Shown piece after piece: positions 16,442-24,784 of a DNA stretch of 64,000 bases (its first letter is position 1; each line of letters starts with the position of its first letter). A program made the translations under genes and the position numbers. The stretch spans positions 62,001 through 126,000 of the forward strand of contig NZ_JALKBE010000004.1 of NCBI RefSeq assembly GCF_023015885.1. The letters run 5' to 3'. Source of the DNA: Aliiroseovarius sp. S1123 (GTDB lineage Bacteria; Pseudomonadota; Alphaproteobacteria; Rhodobacterales; Rhodobacteraceae). The notes under the pieces were generated by a model. That model was given only the letters and a program-made list of their open reading frames with translations, had not been told where the DNA came from and did not search any database.

Positions 16442-18202
16442 CTAGTCTTCCTCGAACGGATCCCATTCGTCTTCGACCTCGGCCAGACCTTCTTCGGCAG
16501 CTTCCTGAACCATATCCTCAGCAGATCGGATTTCGGTGATGCGCGCCTTGGGAAAGGCGGCGATCACGGCCTGCACCAAGGGATGCGCCTTGGCCTCTTC
16601 CTCTAACGCCAGCTTCTCGCCATCGCGGGTTTCTGTGATGGTCGGCGCCTCGCAGCCATTCACCAGCGTCACGCCCCAGCGCACACCTGTCCAGCCATGC
16701 AGACGCTGCGCCAGACGCGCGGCCAGATCCTGGGGGGCGTTGTCAGACGGGGTAAATTCAATCCGGCCTGGTTGGTATGCGGCCAAACGCACTCCGCCTT
16801 CAACCTCGACCAACAGCTTCACATCGCGGTTGGTGCGGATCAACTCAACCACATCCTCGAACCGCGCATAACGGGCCAGAGAGGTTTCGGCATCCGCGGC
16901 AACAGCCAAGGCAGTCGCCCCTCCCCCCGGCCCCGAGGGCATAGATTGCGTCGACATGGCGGGCGCTCCCATTGGCGCGCCATTCCCTGATGGCATGCCG
17001 CCACCACCACCCGGCCCTGCAGGCGGCGTAGGGCTATCCTTCAACTTGCGTACCAGTTCTTCGGGCGACGGCAGGTCGGCCACATGGGTCAGACGGATCA
17101 CGGCCATCTCGGCCGCCATCATCGCATTGGGCGCACGCCCGACTTCCTCGATCGAGGTCAGAAGCATCTGCCACATACGGGCAAGGACGCGCATCGGCAA
17201 GGCCTGCGCCATCTGCTGCCCGCGCGTGCGTTCGTCTGGCGAGACCGTCGGATCCTCGACCGCTTCCGGTGTGATTTTGATGACGCTGACCCAGTGCGAG
17301 ACCTCGGCCAAATCGCGCAGCACCGCCATCGGGTCAGCCCCGTCCGCATATTGCGCGCCAAGCTCGGTCAGCGCACCCGCCGCGTCGCCTTTCAGGATCA
17401 TGTCAAACAGATCCAGAACGCGCCCACGGTCGGCCAGGCCCAGCATCGCGCGCACCTGATCTGCGGTGGTTTCACCGGCCCCGTGGGAGATCGCCTGATC
17501 CAACAGCGACTGCGCATCACGGGCAGACCCTTCAGCGGCTCGCGTGATCAGCGCCAGCGCATCATCCGCAATCTCGGCCTTCTCGGCATCGGCGATCCGG
17601 CGCAACATGGCCAGCATGTCTTCGGGTTCAATCCGGCGCAGGTCAAAGCGCTGGCAGCGGGACAGGACCGTCACCGGAACCTTGCGAATTTCAGTCGTCG
17701 CAAAGATGAATTTCACATGCGCGGGCGGTTCCTCAAGCGTCTTGAGCAGCGCGTTGAACGCACTGGTCGACAGCATGTGCACCTCATCGATGATGTAGAT
17801 CTTGTAGCGCGCCGAAGCCGCCCGGTAATGCACGCTTTCAATGATCTCGCGAATATCGCCCACACCTGTGCGTGATGCCGCGTCCATCTCCATCACATCC
17901 ACGTGCCGCCCTTCGGCAATCGCAACACAATGCTCGCACTCGCCACAGGGTTCGACCGTCGGACCACCCTGCCCGTCTGGGCCGATGCAGTTCATCCCCT
18001 TGGCAATGATCCGTGCCGTGGTGGTTTTGCCGACCCCACGAATGCCGGTCATCACGAAAGCTTGCGCAATCCGGTCCGCCTCGAACGCGTTTTTCAGCGT
18101 GCGCACCATCGCCTCTTGCCCGACAAGATCGGCGAAGGTTTCAGGGCGATATTTGCGCGCCAGAACCTGATAGGCTGGGGCGTCAGATTGCGTGTCGGTC
18201 AT
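16442..18202 (-). CDS. dnaX: DNA polymerase III subunit gamma/tau
   Basis: A 586-residue clamp-loader ATPase. The P-loop GIRGVGKTTT has its Lys at 59; zinc ligands are C72, C86, C89 and C92; the DEVHMLS Walker B and the SRC sensor (VLSRCQRFDLRR) follow. A Gly/Pro/Met-rich linker (about 400-435) separates domain III from a C-terminal tau-type region ending in an acidic tail, EVEDEWDPFEED. It loads the beta clamp and organises the replisome. No obvious programmed-frameshift slippery run was noticed. It heads the dnaX-ybaB-recR operon. Confidence 0.96.
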   Translation of the reverse strand: MTDTQSDAPAYQVLARKYRPETFADLVGQEAMVRTLKNAFEADRIAQAFVMTGIRGVGKTTTARIIAKGMNCIGPDGQGGPTVEPCGECEHCVAIAEGRHVDVMEMDAASRTGVGDIREIIESVHYRAASARYKIYIIDEVHMLSTSAFNALLKTLEEPPAHVKFIFATTEIRKVPVTVLSRCQRFDLRRIEPEDMLAMLRRIADAEKAEIADDALALITRAAEGSARDAQSLLDQAISHGAGETTADQVRAMLGLADRGRVLDLFDMILKGDAAGALTELGAQYADGADPMAVLRDLAEVSHWVSVIKITPEAVEDPTVSPDERTRGQQMAQALPMRVLARMWQMLLTSIEEVGRAPNAMMAAEMAVIRLTHVADLPSPEELVRKLKDSPTPPAGPGGGGGMPSGNGAPMGAPAMSTQSMPSGPGGGATALAVAADAETSLARYARFEDVVELIRTNRDVKLLVEVEGGVRLAAYQPGRIEFTPSDNAPQDLAARLAQRLHGWTGVRWGVTLVNGCEAPTITETRDGEKLALEEEAKAHPLVQAVIAAFPKARITEIRSAEDMVQEAAEEGLAEVEDEWDPFEED

Positions 18203-18310
18203 GGAATGCCTTCGGGCCGGATTCGTATCCGGGCCAGACTATGCGGCCAAAGCCGCGCCGTCCACCGAAAGCCAATTGGCGGATGTCATTCCACATGCTA
18301 CGCCAAGCGC

Positions 18311-18796
18311 ATGGAACCGCTTTTCCCCATCGCACAACTGCCTGCGGGCAATGGCACCCTTGGCATCTGTCCCCTGCCCGGCCGCAGCGGAGACTATCGC
18401 GAAGACCTTGAGACATTGCTTGAGTGGTCGCCCGACATGGTGCTGACCATGACCACCACGCGCGAGATGGACAGCTTTGGTGCCTCAGATCTGGGCCACG
18501 ACCTGACACAAGCAGGCGTCATCTGGCATCACCTACCCATTCAGGATTTCGGCGCCCCGACAACCAAAATCATCGCCGGCTGGGACGTCATATCCCCCAC
18601 CGCCCACCGCATCCTCGCCCAAGGCGGAAAAGTACTGGCCCATTGCAAAGGCGGCTGTGGGCGGTCCGGCATGTTGCTCCTACGCATCCTCTGCGAAACC
18701 GGGGAAGAGCCAGTCGCGGCACTGGCACGCCTGCGCGCCGCCCGCCCTTGCGCGGTCGAAACCGACGCGCAGAAGGACTGGGCCAACCAGCTATAG
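18311..18796 (+). CDS. Dual-specificity / tyrosine phosphatase-like protein
   Basis: A 161-residue protein starting at ATG 18311. The phosphatase loop is VLAHCKGGCGRSG, with catalytic Cys at 112 and Arg at 118 (CX5R), preceded by a WPD-like region around DLGHDL and HLPIQDFG, where an Asp may act as general acid. It resembles small cytosolic cyclin-dependent-kinase-inhibitor-3-like phosphatases found in alphaproteobacteria. Substrate unknown. It is divergent from dnaX and convergent with rsgA, with a palindromic repeat between. Confidence 0.8.
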   Translation: MEPLFPIAQLPAGNGTLGICPLPGRSGDYREDLETLLEWSPDMVLTMTTTREMDSFGASDLGHDLTQAGVIWHHLPIQDFGAPTTKIIAGWDVISPTAHRILAQGGKVLAHCKGGCGRSGMLLLRILCETGEEPVAALARLRAARPCAVETDAQKDWANQL

Positions 18797-18798
18797 CT

Positions 18799-18884
18799 CT
18801 TTTTCTTGTCAAAATATCCTGGGGGAATGCGAAAGCCCGCGGGGCTTTCGCAGGGGGCAACGCCCCTCAGGCTCGCGAAGCGAG
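18799..18884 (-). repeat. Dispersed palindromic repeat, copy 3 (inverted)
   Basis: On the minus strand: GCTCGCTTCGCGAGC hairpin, GGGGCGTTGCCCC hairpin, GCGAAAGCCC / GGGCTTTCGC hairpin, then CCCCCAGGATATTTTGACAAGAAAAAG. It fills the space between the convergent phosphatase and rsgA genes. Confidence 0.75.
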
Positions 18885-19916
18885 CTACCGACCCTTGCGG
18901 TGCTTCGTGCCCTTCACGACACCTTTCACCATCTTCGAGAACTTCTTTTCCCGCGATCGCGACTGCGCCACGGTTTCCGAGTTCTTCTTCTCGCCCTTGC
19001 GCAACTTCAGCCAGCGATCCAGACGCTCCAGATCCAGATCCCCCGCTGCAATCGCAGCCTGAACAGCACAGCCCGGCTCGGTTTCGTGAGCGCAGTCTGT
19101 AAAACGGCACTGCGTTTCCAGCTCGGCCAGATCGTCGAACACGTTGTCGATGCCCTCGCGCGTGTCGATCAAACGCAGCGCACGCATGCCCGGCATGTCA
19201 ATGATCCACCCGCCCTGCAACATCGGCCGCATCGAGCGTGCCGTGGTCACGTGACGGCCCTTGGCGTCATCTTCGCGGATCGCGCCGGTGGCGGCGTCCC
19301 CGCCCGTCAGCGCGTTGGTCAGCGTTGTCTTCCCTACACCAGACGATCCGATGAAGGCGGCGGTTTGCGGCGCTTTGCACCACGCCGCGACCGCAGCCGC
19401 ACTTTCGGGGTCACGGGCATTCACCGTCAGGATCGTCAGCATCGGGTCCAATACCTGCGCCTCGCGCTCGTATTCGCGCGGGTCATCGCAAAGGTCGGCC
19501 TTGGTCAACACCAGAACCGGATAGCATCCGGCCTCGTGCGCCAAGGCCAGAAACCGTTCCAACCGCGCGACGTTGAAGTCGTCGTTGCACGAGGTGACGA
19601 TGAACAGCGTATCCACGTTCGCTGCGATCAGCTGCACATGTGCATCTGTCCCCGCGCCGCGCCGTTGCAACAACGAGCGACGATCGAGGATTTCCTGTAT
19701 GCGCATTTCGGGATCCGCCAAAACCCAATCGCCCACCGCCAACTCGCCTGCCGAGAATTTCGGCGTGGTCAGGATTACGGCGCCACCCTCGCCCAGTGCA
19801 TTCATCTGCGCGCGGTGGATTTCGGTCAGTCGGTAGGGGGTCAGCGTGTCCGGGTGTTCGGCGCGCGCCTGTTCGAAGGATGCGGACCATCCAAGGTCCA
19901 TAAGTGTCAATGTCAT
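18885..19916 (-). CDS. rsgA: Ribosome small-subunit-dependent GTPase A
   Basis: A 343-residue circularly permuted GTPase. The motif order is G4 LTKADL, then G1 GSSGVGKTTL, then G3 DMPGM, which is diagnostic for RsgA/YjeQ. An OB-fold precedes them and a zinc-binding C..C......C segment (RFTDCAHETEPGC) follows. The last 40 residues are very basic. It matures the 30S subunit in the cytosol. ATG 19916 gives the normal N-terminus; a GTG ten codons upstream is possible. Two tiny ORFs and the SRP RNA lie upstream on the same strand. Confidence 0.93.
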   Translation of the reverse strand: MTLTLMDLGWSASFEQARAEHPDTLTPYRLTEIHRAQMNALGEGGAVILTTPKFSAGELAVGDWVLADPEMRIQEILDRRSLLQRRGAGTDAHVQLIAANVDTLFIVTSCNDDFNVARLERFLALAHEAGCYPVLVLTKADLCDDPREYEREAQVLDPMLTILTVNARDPESAAAVAAWCKAPQTAAFIGSSGVGKTTLTNALTGGDAATGAIREDDAKGRHVTTARSMRPMLQGGWIIDMPGMRALRLIDTREGIDNVFDDLAELETQCRFTDCAHETEPGCAVQAAIAAGDLDLERLDRWLKLRKGEKKNSETVAQSRSREKKFSKMVKGVVKGTKHRKGR

Positions 19917-19977
19917 TGATCTGCCTGATTTAGCACAAAGGATCACCCATCGCGCAGGCGCGGCGTAGGGTGTACGG

Positions 19978-20024
19978 TTTCAGGCAGGGCCGGATCACTC
20001 CGACGGGCGACAACCTGCCTGAAA
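19978..20024 (-). repeat. 11-bp inverted repeat overlapping a leader ORF
   Basis: TTTCAGGCAGG (19978-19988) and its exact complement CCTGCCTGAAA (20014-20024) flank a 25-base loop. On the minus strand the first arm lies inside the 15-codon ORF at 20042-19995 and the second after its stop, about 60 bases before the rsgA ATG. There is no T run. Confidence 0.7.
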
Positions 20025-20042
20025 GGCGGTGACGACACTCAT
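19995..20042 (-). CDS. Putative 15-residue leader peptide upstream of rsgA
   Basis: ATG 20042 is preceded by GGAGGG at 20054-20049, six bases away, a very strong ribosome-binding site. It encodes MSVVTAFQAGCRPSE and then TGA. The middle codons form one arm of the 11-bp hairpin and the stop lies in its loop, so translation would control hairpin formation. I see no known leader family; coding is inferred from the ribosome-binding site and position. Confidence 0.4.
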   Translation of the reverse strand: MSVVTAFQAGCRPSE

Positions 20043-20055
20043 AAAATCCCTCCGT

Positions 20056-20139
20056 TCAATTGCGGGCGAATGTAGGGGATCGCCGCGCGGGCCTTGGTCC
20101 GACATTGTGAAACAGCGTTTCGTGCGTCGGGAAATTCAT
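20056..20139 (-). CDS. Putative 27-residue small ORF between SRP RNA and rsgA
   Basis: ATG 20139 is preceded by GAGAGGGAC, a plausible ribosome-binding site. The frame MNFPTHETLFHNVG continues for 27 codons and stops at 20056, just before the ribosome-binding site of the 15-codon ORF, so the two could be translationally coupled. The C-terminus is basic (RPARRSPTFARN). Function unknown; it could be a leader or chance. Confidence 0.35.
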   Translation of the reverse strand: MNFPTHETLFHNVGPRPARRSPTFARN

Positions 20140-20174
20140 TGTCCCTCTCGGCGAAACACGTTTCCCCTGTCGGG

Positions 20175-20199
20175 GCATCAAATCCGCAGGATTTGATGC
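20175..20199 (-). terminator. Hairpin directly after the SRP RNA
   Basis: An 11-bp perfect stem, GCATCAAATCC around a GCA loop (plus-strand sense), begins three bases past the RNA 3' end. A CCCC-TGT(C)-GGGG mini-hairpin follows at 20164-20175. There is no T run, so it may be a processing or Rho-type signal, not an intrinsic terminator. Confidence 0.45.
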
Positions 20200-20201
20200 T
20201 A

Positions 20202-20300
20202 GGTGAGAGGCTGAACACGACCCAGACGGGGCTCGTTGTGGCTGCTTCCTTCCGGACCTGACCAGATTGGCGAGGCGCCTACCCGCGCCAACCTCTCGCC
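20202..20300 (-). ncRNA. ffs: Signal recognition particle RNA (4.5S type)
   Basis: About 99 nt. The apical core GGTCAGGTCCGGAAGGAAGC plus AGCC, the universally conserved Ffh-binding loop, is exact on the minus strand. The 5' end GGCGAGAGG pairs with the 3' end CCTCTCACC, giving one long hairpin without an Alu domain. With Ffh it targets membrane proteins to FtsY and SecYEG. Ends are set from the terminal helix and could be off by a few bases. It lies between the cpdB-like gene and the small ORFs before rsgA. Confidence 0.93.
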
Positions 20301-20303
20301 CCT

Positions 20304-20332
20304 CATATATGAGGCTGCGTTGAGGGATGCAA
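20304..20332 (-). promoter_or_regulatory. Sigma-70 promoter of the SRP RNA gene
   Basis: On the minus strand TTGCAT (20332-20327) and TATATG (20309-20304) are spaced by exactly 17 bp, with the RNA 5' end four to seven bases downstream. Its upstream edge touches the convergent-side end of the cpdB-like gene, whose stop is at 20336. Confidence 0.6.
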
Positions 20333-20335
20333 GCC

Positions 20336-22165
20336 TCAGAGCGGCAGCTCGTAGCAGGTAAATCCACGCGCATCACGCGCGGTCAGTTCGTTCAACCTCA
20401 ACCACGGGTACTCTTGGGCAACCTCGCGCCCCTGTGGCGAGGATCGAAACCAGACCGATGCGCCCTCAATCGGCTGGAACTTCCAGATCGGTGTCGCATC
20501 AAGCGCGATGCGGTCCTGATTGGCAACATAGTCGGTCAGAAGCTCGCGAATCTCGATCGGGACGACAGGAAAAATGTCTTCAGGAGCAGGAAGCGGATAG
20601 TTCCCCCCACCCAATACGCGGTAATCCGTCGTGGCCAACAAAAACTGGTCGTCATCCCGAACAGCGCGCCCATCGTGGCACAGCGACCTGATGCGCCCCC
20701 CCTCCGCCGCACGCTGGATCCCCGCAGGCGTAAACCGCGCCGGTTGGGACAGATCGACCTGATAGGTCAGTCCCAAGATGCTCTCGTGAATGTAACCCGG
20801 CACGCCGTCATCTTTCAGTTGCACCTCTGTTTGCCCCGGCAAAACCTGATTAAAGATGCTGCAAGACCGCTCCAGCCAGTTGCGCAGGAACGCACCCGTC
20901 ACCTGCACCAGCGCAAAGCTGTTGGGGAACATATAGAGATCCGCCAGCGATCGTAGCGTCATCGTTCCCGCACTCAGGGCCGTATAGTAATCCGGCCCAC
21001 CAAAGCCGCCCGACTTGAAGGCCGCGCTGGCGGCCAGAAGCGGTAGATCGGGCAGGCCCAGCGCATCTTTGCACAGGTGGGCATGGTCCAGCATGGCGTA
21101 CTGAACCAACCGCGTGGCGCTGTCCGCCCCCACCAGCGTAAAATAGTTATTCAGCGGGCGCTCCGTTTCCCCGACTCGCGCCTGCATTGCCGCGCGTGTC
21201 GCGTTGTGGAGATCCTCAAAAAGCGTCTCGATTGAGCTTTTCTTGGGCGTATCCGTGCAAAGATCTTCCGACACCGCCCGCAAGCCAGCGGACCGATGAC
21301 ACACACTCCATTGCCCATCGCGGCGCACCAGCGACAGGTCAATCACCCCCAAATGGGACCCCCAGAATCCCGGCATGACCGTGGGAACTCCGTTTAGAAG
21401 GCCGTCAGCCTCGGCCTCCTCGGCGGGGAATGCCTGATGCGTATGCCCTCCGACCAAAGCGTCGATCCCCGGAATGGATGAAAGCGGATGCAGCACGTTT
21501 TCCATATCCGTGCTGTGCGCCTTATCCCCCAACCCGCTATGGGCCAGCGCGATGATCACATCCGCGCCTTCCGCTTTCATCTGCGGAACATAGCGACGTG
21601 CAGCATCTAGAATATCGGTCGTGCCGATCTGCGCCTGATGTAACGAGTTCGGCGGCAGGAAGCCAATGACGCCAATCGTCAGCGTCTGCACACCGCCCTG
21701 ATCGTCTTCAACCTGCCTGCGCAGCAAAGCATAGGGGGCAATTCCCGTGCCCTTTGGCAGTTCGGCATTCGCCGTTAGCACAGGAAAGGCAGCCCCGCGA
21801 ATGGCCCGACAGACTGCCTCCTGTCCTTGGTCGAAATCATGGTTGCCAAGGTTCATGGCATCATAGCTCAGGTGGTTCAGCGCGCGGATCATGGGATGCA
21901 CCGGATCGTTGCCCGCATTGGGCTGGCGTTCCCCCAGAGCCGAACCATAAAGGCTATCCCCGTTATCCACCAAAATCACATTTGCGGCTTCACTGCGGGC
22001 CTTGTCTATCAACTGTGCCGTGCGTGACAGCCCCCACCCGCTGACAGACCGGTCCGCATGATAGTCATAGGGCAGGATGTTCATGTGCAAATCGGTTGTG
22101 GCCAGGATCCTTAGGCGCACGCGAACCCCTTGATCCGCAACTGGATTCTGAATGAAATGCCTCAT
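20336..22165 (-). CDS. 2',3'-cyclic-nucleotide 2'-phosphodiesterase / 3'-nucleotidase-like (CpdB family)
   Basis: A 609-residue member of the 5'-nucleotidase superfamily. The N-terminal metallophosphatase domain has LRILATTDLHMNI, DNGDSLYGSALGE, LGNHDFDQG and the GGHTHQAF metal site; the C-terminal domain has NYFTLVGADSATRL and a substrate-stacking segment with TTDYRVLGGGNYP. It removes phosphate from cyclic and 3'-nucleotides. Unlike periplasmic CpdB it shows no signal peptide: the frame begins MRHFIQNPVADQG and goes straight into the catalytic domain. A TTGACA box lies upstream at 22257-22252 on the minus strand. Confidence 0.85.
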   Translation of the reverse strand: MRHFIQNPVADQGVRVRLRILATTDLHMNILPYDYHADRSVSGWGLSRTAQLIDKARSEAANVILVDNGDSLYGSALGERQPNAGNDPVHPMIRALNHLSYDAMNLGNHDFDQGQEAVCRAIRGAAFPVLTANAELPKGTGIAPYALLRRQVEDDQGGVQTLTIGVIGFLPPNSLHQAQIGTTDILDAARRYVPQMKAEGADVIIALAHSGLGDKAHSTDMENVLHPLSSIPGIDALVGGHTHQAFPAEEAEADGLLNGVPTVMPGFWGSHLGVIDLSLVRRDGQWSVCHRSAGLRAVSEDLCTDTPKKSSIETLFEDLHNATRAAMQARVGETERPLNNYFTLVGADSATRLVQYAMLDHAHLCKDALGLPDLPLLAASAAFKSGGFGGPDYYTALSAGTMTLRSLADLYMFPNSFALVQVTGAFLRNWLERSCSIFNQVLPGQTEVQLKDDGVPGYIHESILGLTYQVDLSQPARFTPAGIQRAAEGGRIRSLCHDGRAVRDDDQFLLATTDYRVLGGGNYPLPAPEDIFPVVPIEIRELLTDYVANQDRIALDATPIWKFQPIEGASVWFRSSPQGREVAQEYPWLRLNELTARDARGFTCYELPL

Positions 22166-22349
22166 CCCCTTACCAATTCATTTCCCCGGTCACTTTCCCC
22201 ACTCACCTCTTGGGTGATTGTGTCGACATAATTCTCGCTAATGTTGCATAATGTCAATTTAATGACCCGATAACGGCAAGATTCAAAACTGGACAGCCGG
22301 GTCGTCTCTGTTAGCGTGCGCCAGATTGAACCAACGCAGGACCGCCCCC

Positions 22350-23312
22350 ATGAAAATCGCTGAGCAGGTCACATTTGCAGCAGGTAGCCTAAACCGGGAT
22401 GCCGAAAGCCGCGGAAACCCGGACAAGCTTGAGGCCTTGGCGCAGACGGCGAAGCTGTTGCCCCTGTGGCGCGGGAAGATCCTGCTGACACCCGAAGGGG
22501 ACGGCTGGGATCTGGCCTATCTGACCCAAACCACGCTTCCCGCCGAATTCAAAGCTGCCCCACAGGTCTACCTTGGTCTTCAGATTGACGTGCCACTGTT
22601 CGCGTTGGACGTTTCGCGCTGGGAGCCCGAGGATGATCTACCAGATGCAACGCAGTTCGTGGATCGCAGCATTCAGACGCATCCAGATCTGCCCGCCGAT
22701 TTCGGCTTTGCCGAGCTGCGCGCGACCATGGCGGGCCTGACCCCGGACGAAGCCGAGGTCGCCGCCACCGCGCGGTCAATCCTTGAATGGCATCGTATCC
22801 ACCGGTTCTGCGCCAATTGCGGCGCGAAGACACGCGTCGCTATGGCGGGTTGGCAACGCGATTGTGACGCCTGTGGCCGCGCGCATTTCCCGCGCACGGA
22901 TCCCGTCGTGATCATGCTGATCACCCACGGCAACTCGGTTCTGGTTGGGCGCGGGATCGGATGGCCTGAAGACATGTATTCCCTGTTGGCAGGCTTCGTC
23001 GAGCCCGGCGAAACCATCGAAGCGGCTACGCGGCGTGAAGTTTTCGAAGAATCAGGCGTGCGCGTCGGACCGGTTGGTTATCTGGCGTCGCAGCCCTGGC
23101 CCTATCCGTCGTCCTTGATGGTCGGCACCTGGGGGCATGCAACAACAACCGAGATAAAATTGGATCCCGCAGAACTGGCCGATGCGATTTGGGTCACGCG
23201 CGAGGACATGTTGGACATTTTCGCCGGCCGCAATCCCGCGATCAAACCCGCTAGAAAAGGTGCAATTGCACATTTTCTAATGCAGAACTGGCTTGCAGAT
23301 CGGTTGGACTAG
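22350..23312 (+). CDS. nudC: NAD(+)/NADH pyrophosphatase NudC
   Basis: A 320-residue Nudix enzyme. A four-Cys zinc ribbon (CANCG...CDACG) is followed by the Nudix box GFVEPGETIEAATRREVFEE and the NudC-specific SQPWPYPSSLM motif. It hydrolyses NADH and removes NAD caps from RNA 5' ends in the cytosol. ATG 22350 follows a GCAGGA; a TTG eight codons upstream is less likely. Next gene on the strand, 39 bp later, is an SRPBCC protein, probably co-transcribed. Confidence 0.93.
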   Translation: MKIAEQVTFAAGSLNRDAESRGNPDKLEALAQTAKLLPLWRGKILLTPEGDGWDLAYLTQTTLPAEFKAAPQVYLGLQIDVPLFALDVSRWEPEDDLPDATQFVDRSIQTHPDLPADFGFAELRATMAGLTPDEAEVAATARSILEWHRIHRFCANCGAKTRVAMAGWQRDCDACGRAHFPRTDPVVIMLITHGNSVLVGRGIGWPEDMYSLLAGFVEPGETIEAATRREVFEESGVRVGPVGYLASQPWPYPSSLMVGTWGHATTTEIKLDPAELADAIWVTREDMLDIFAGRNPAIKPARKGAIAHFLMQNWLADRLD

Positions 23313-23351
23313 TCCCATTTTCACGAGCGACGTAGACGGTAGGAGCGGCTG

Positions 23352-23813
23352 ATGAAGATTAAGACCCATGAAGACATCGAGGCCACAATCGATCAGGTAT
23401 TCGACGCCGTGACCGATTTCGAAAGCTTCGAACTTGCCGCGTTGCGTCGCGGGGCCGAGGTCCGTCGCGTTGATACGCTGACCCAGCCTGGTCAGGGCAT
23501 GAGCTGGCAGGCCAAGTTTGCCCATCGTGGCCGTCAGCGGGTTGCCGACATCAATCTTGAAGGGTTTGAGCGCCCGAACCAATTGCGCATCTGGTCGAAG
23601 ATCTCGGGCATGACTGCGGACGTGGATGTAGAGCTGATGGCCCTGTCACGCACCCGCACGCGCATGACTCTGAGCGTCGACATGCGCCCCAAGACCATTC
23701 CGGCACGGCTGTTGATTCAGTCCCTGAAACTGGCGCGCACAACGATGCTGCGCCGCTTCCGCAAACGCGTTGCTGAATACGCCGCAACGATCGAAGCGCG
23801 GTATCGAGCCTAA
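23352..23813 (+). CDS. SRPBCC family protein
   Basis: A 153-residue START/Bet v1-like protein: MKIKTHEDIEATIDQVFDAV at the start, a beta-rich middle and a C-terminal amphipathic helix (LARTTMLRRFRKRVAEYAATI). The pattern of a short N-terminal strand, V(F/W)..V.D...YE and long last helix is that of polyketide-cyclase/SRPBCC folds that hold a hydrophobic ligand. Ligand unknown. A TAGGAGCGG ribosome-binding site precedes the ATG. It lies downstream of nudC and convergent with pheA. Confidence 0.8.
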   Translation: MKIKTHEDIEATIDQVFDAVTDFESFELAALRRGAEVRRVDTLTQPGQGMSWQAKFAHRGRQRVADINLEGFERPNQLRIWSKISGMTADVDVELMALSRTRTRMTLSVDMRPKTIPARLLIQSLKLARTTMLRRFRKRVAEYAATIEARYRA

Positions 23814-23831
23814 ACAGGCCCGTAAATTGCG

Positions 23832-24665
23832 TTAGTCGCGTGCAGGATCGCGGGGGTAAACGCCCAGAATGTCCAGCGTTGAGGTGAAATAGGCCAGCTC
23901 TTCCAGGGCCAGCTGAACGCCTCGATCATCTGGGTGACCGTCGATGTCGGCATAAAACCGCGTCGCGTTGAACGATCCGTCCACCATATAGCTTTCAAGC
24001 TTGGTCATGTTCACGCCGTTGGTCGCAAACCCGCCCATCGCCTTGTACAGCGCGGCGGGTATGTTGCGCACTTCGAAGACGAAGGTGGTGATCATGCCAT
24101 GCTCGCCGCGGCGCTCCAGATTGGGTTCGCGGCCCATGATGACAAAGCGCGTGGTGTTGTGGCCGTGATCCTCGACGTCCTCGGCCAGCAAATCCAACCC
24201 ATAGATCTCGGCCGCCAGCGCCGAGGCAAGCACGCCTTCGCCCGGTGACTTGGTTTTTGCCAGATGCGCAGCTGCGCCAGCGCTGTCTGCCGCACCAACA
24301 CCGCGTATGCCGTGCATTTTCAGGAAGTTCGCCGACTGTGGCAGCAGCACGGGATGGGCGCGCACCAGCTTGATGTCGTCGATCTTGGCGCCTGGCAGGC
24401 CCATCAGACTGATCCGAACCCGCACGAAGGCCTCGTCCAGAATGTGCAGCCCGCTTTCTGGCAGCAGCCGGTGAATGTCCGCAACCCGGCCATAAGTCGT
24501 GTTCTCGATCGGCAGCATGGCCTGATCCGCCTTGCCCGAACGCACCGCGGCGATCACCTCGTCAAAGGATTCGCAGGGCATGGCTTCCATATACGGTCTG
24601 GCGGCCTGACATGCCTCGTGGGAATAGGCGCCCGGCTCTCCTTGAAAGGCGATTCGGCTGGTCAT
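23832..24665 (-). CDS. pheA: Prephenate dehydratase
   Basis: A 277-residue monofunctional dehydratase: IAFQGEPGAYSHEA at the start, ENTTYGRVADIHRLL, the TRF motif in NTTRFVIMG at about 170-178, then an ACT domain with NIPAALYKAMGGFATNGVNM and KLESYM, the position of the allosteric ESRP motif. It turns prephenate into phenylpyruvate; feedback by phenylalanine through the ACT domain is usual, though the ESRP sequence is altered here to ESYM. There is no chorismate mutase domain. It is divergent from cycM. Confidence 0.93.
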   Translation of the reverse strand: MTSRIAFQGEPGAYSHEACQAARPYMEAMPCESFDEVIAAVRSGKADQAMLPIENTTYGRVADIHRLLPESGLHILDEAFVRVRISLMGLPGAKIDDIKLVRAHPVLLPQSANFLKMHGIRGVGAADSAGAAAHLAKTKSPGEGVLASALAAEIYGLDLLAEDVEDHGHNTTRFVIMGREPNLERRGEHGMITTFVFEVRNIPAALYKAMGGFATNGVNMTKLESYMVDGSFNATRFYADIDGHPDDRGVQLALEELAYFTSTLDILGVYPRDPARD

Positions 24666-24784
24666 TTTGCGGACCCTTCCTGCGGGTTAGCGTTAAAGGA
24701 CTATAAGTTGGGCGTCATATCGCTTGAAAAGACACAAGGGAAGCGGCTAGAAGGCTTCTGACTTTGGATGAGACGGATCGCGAC

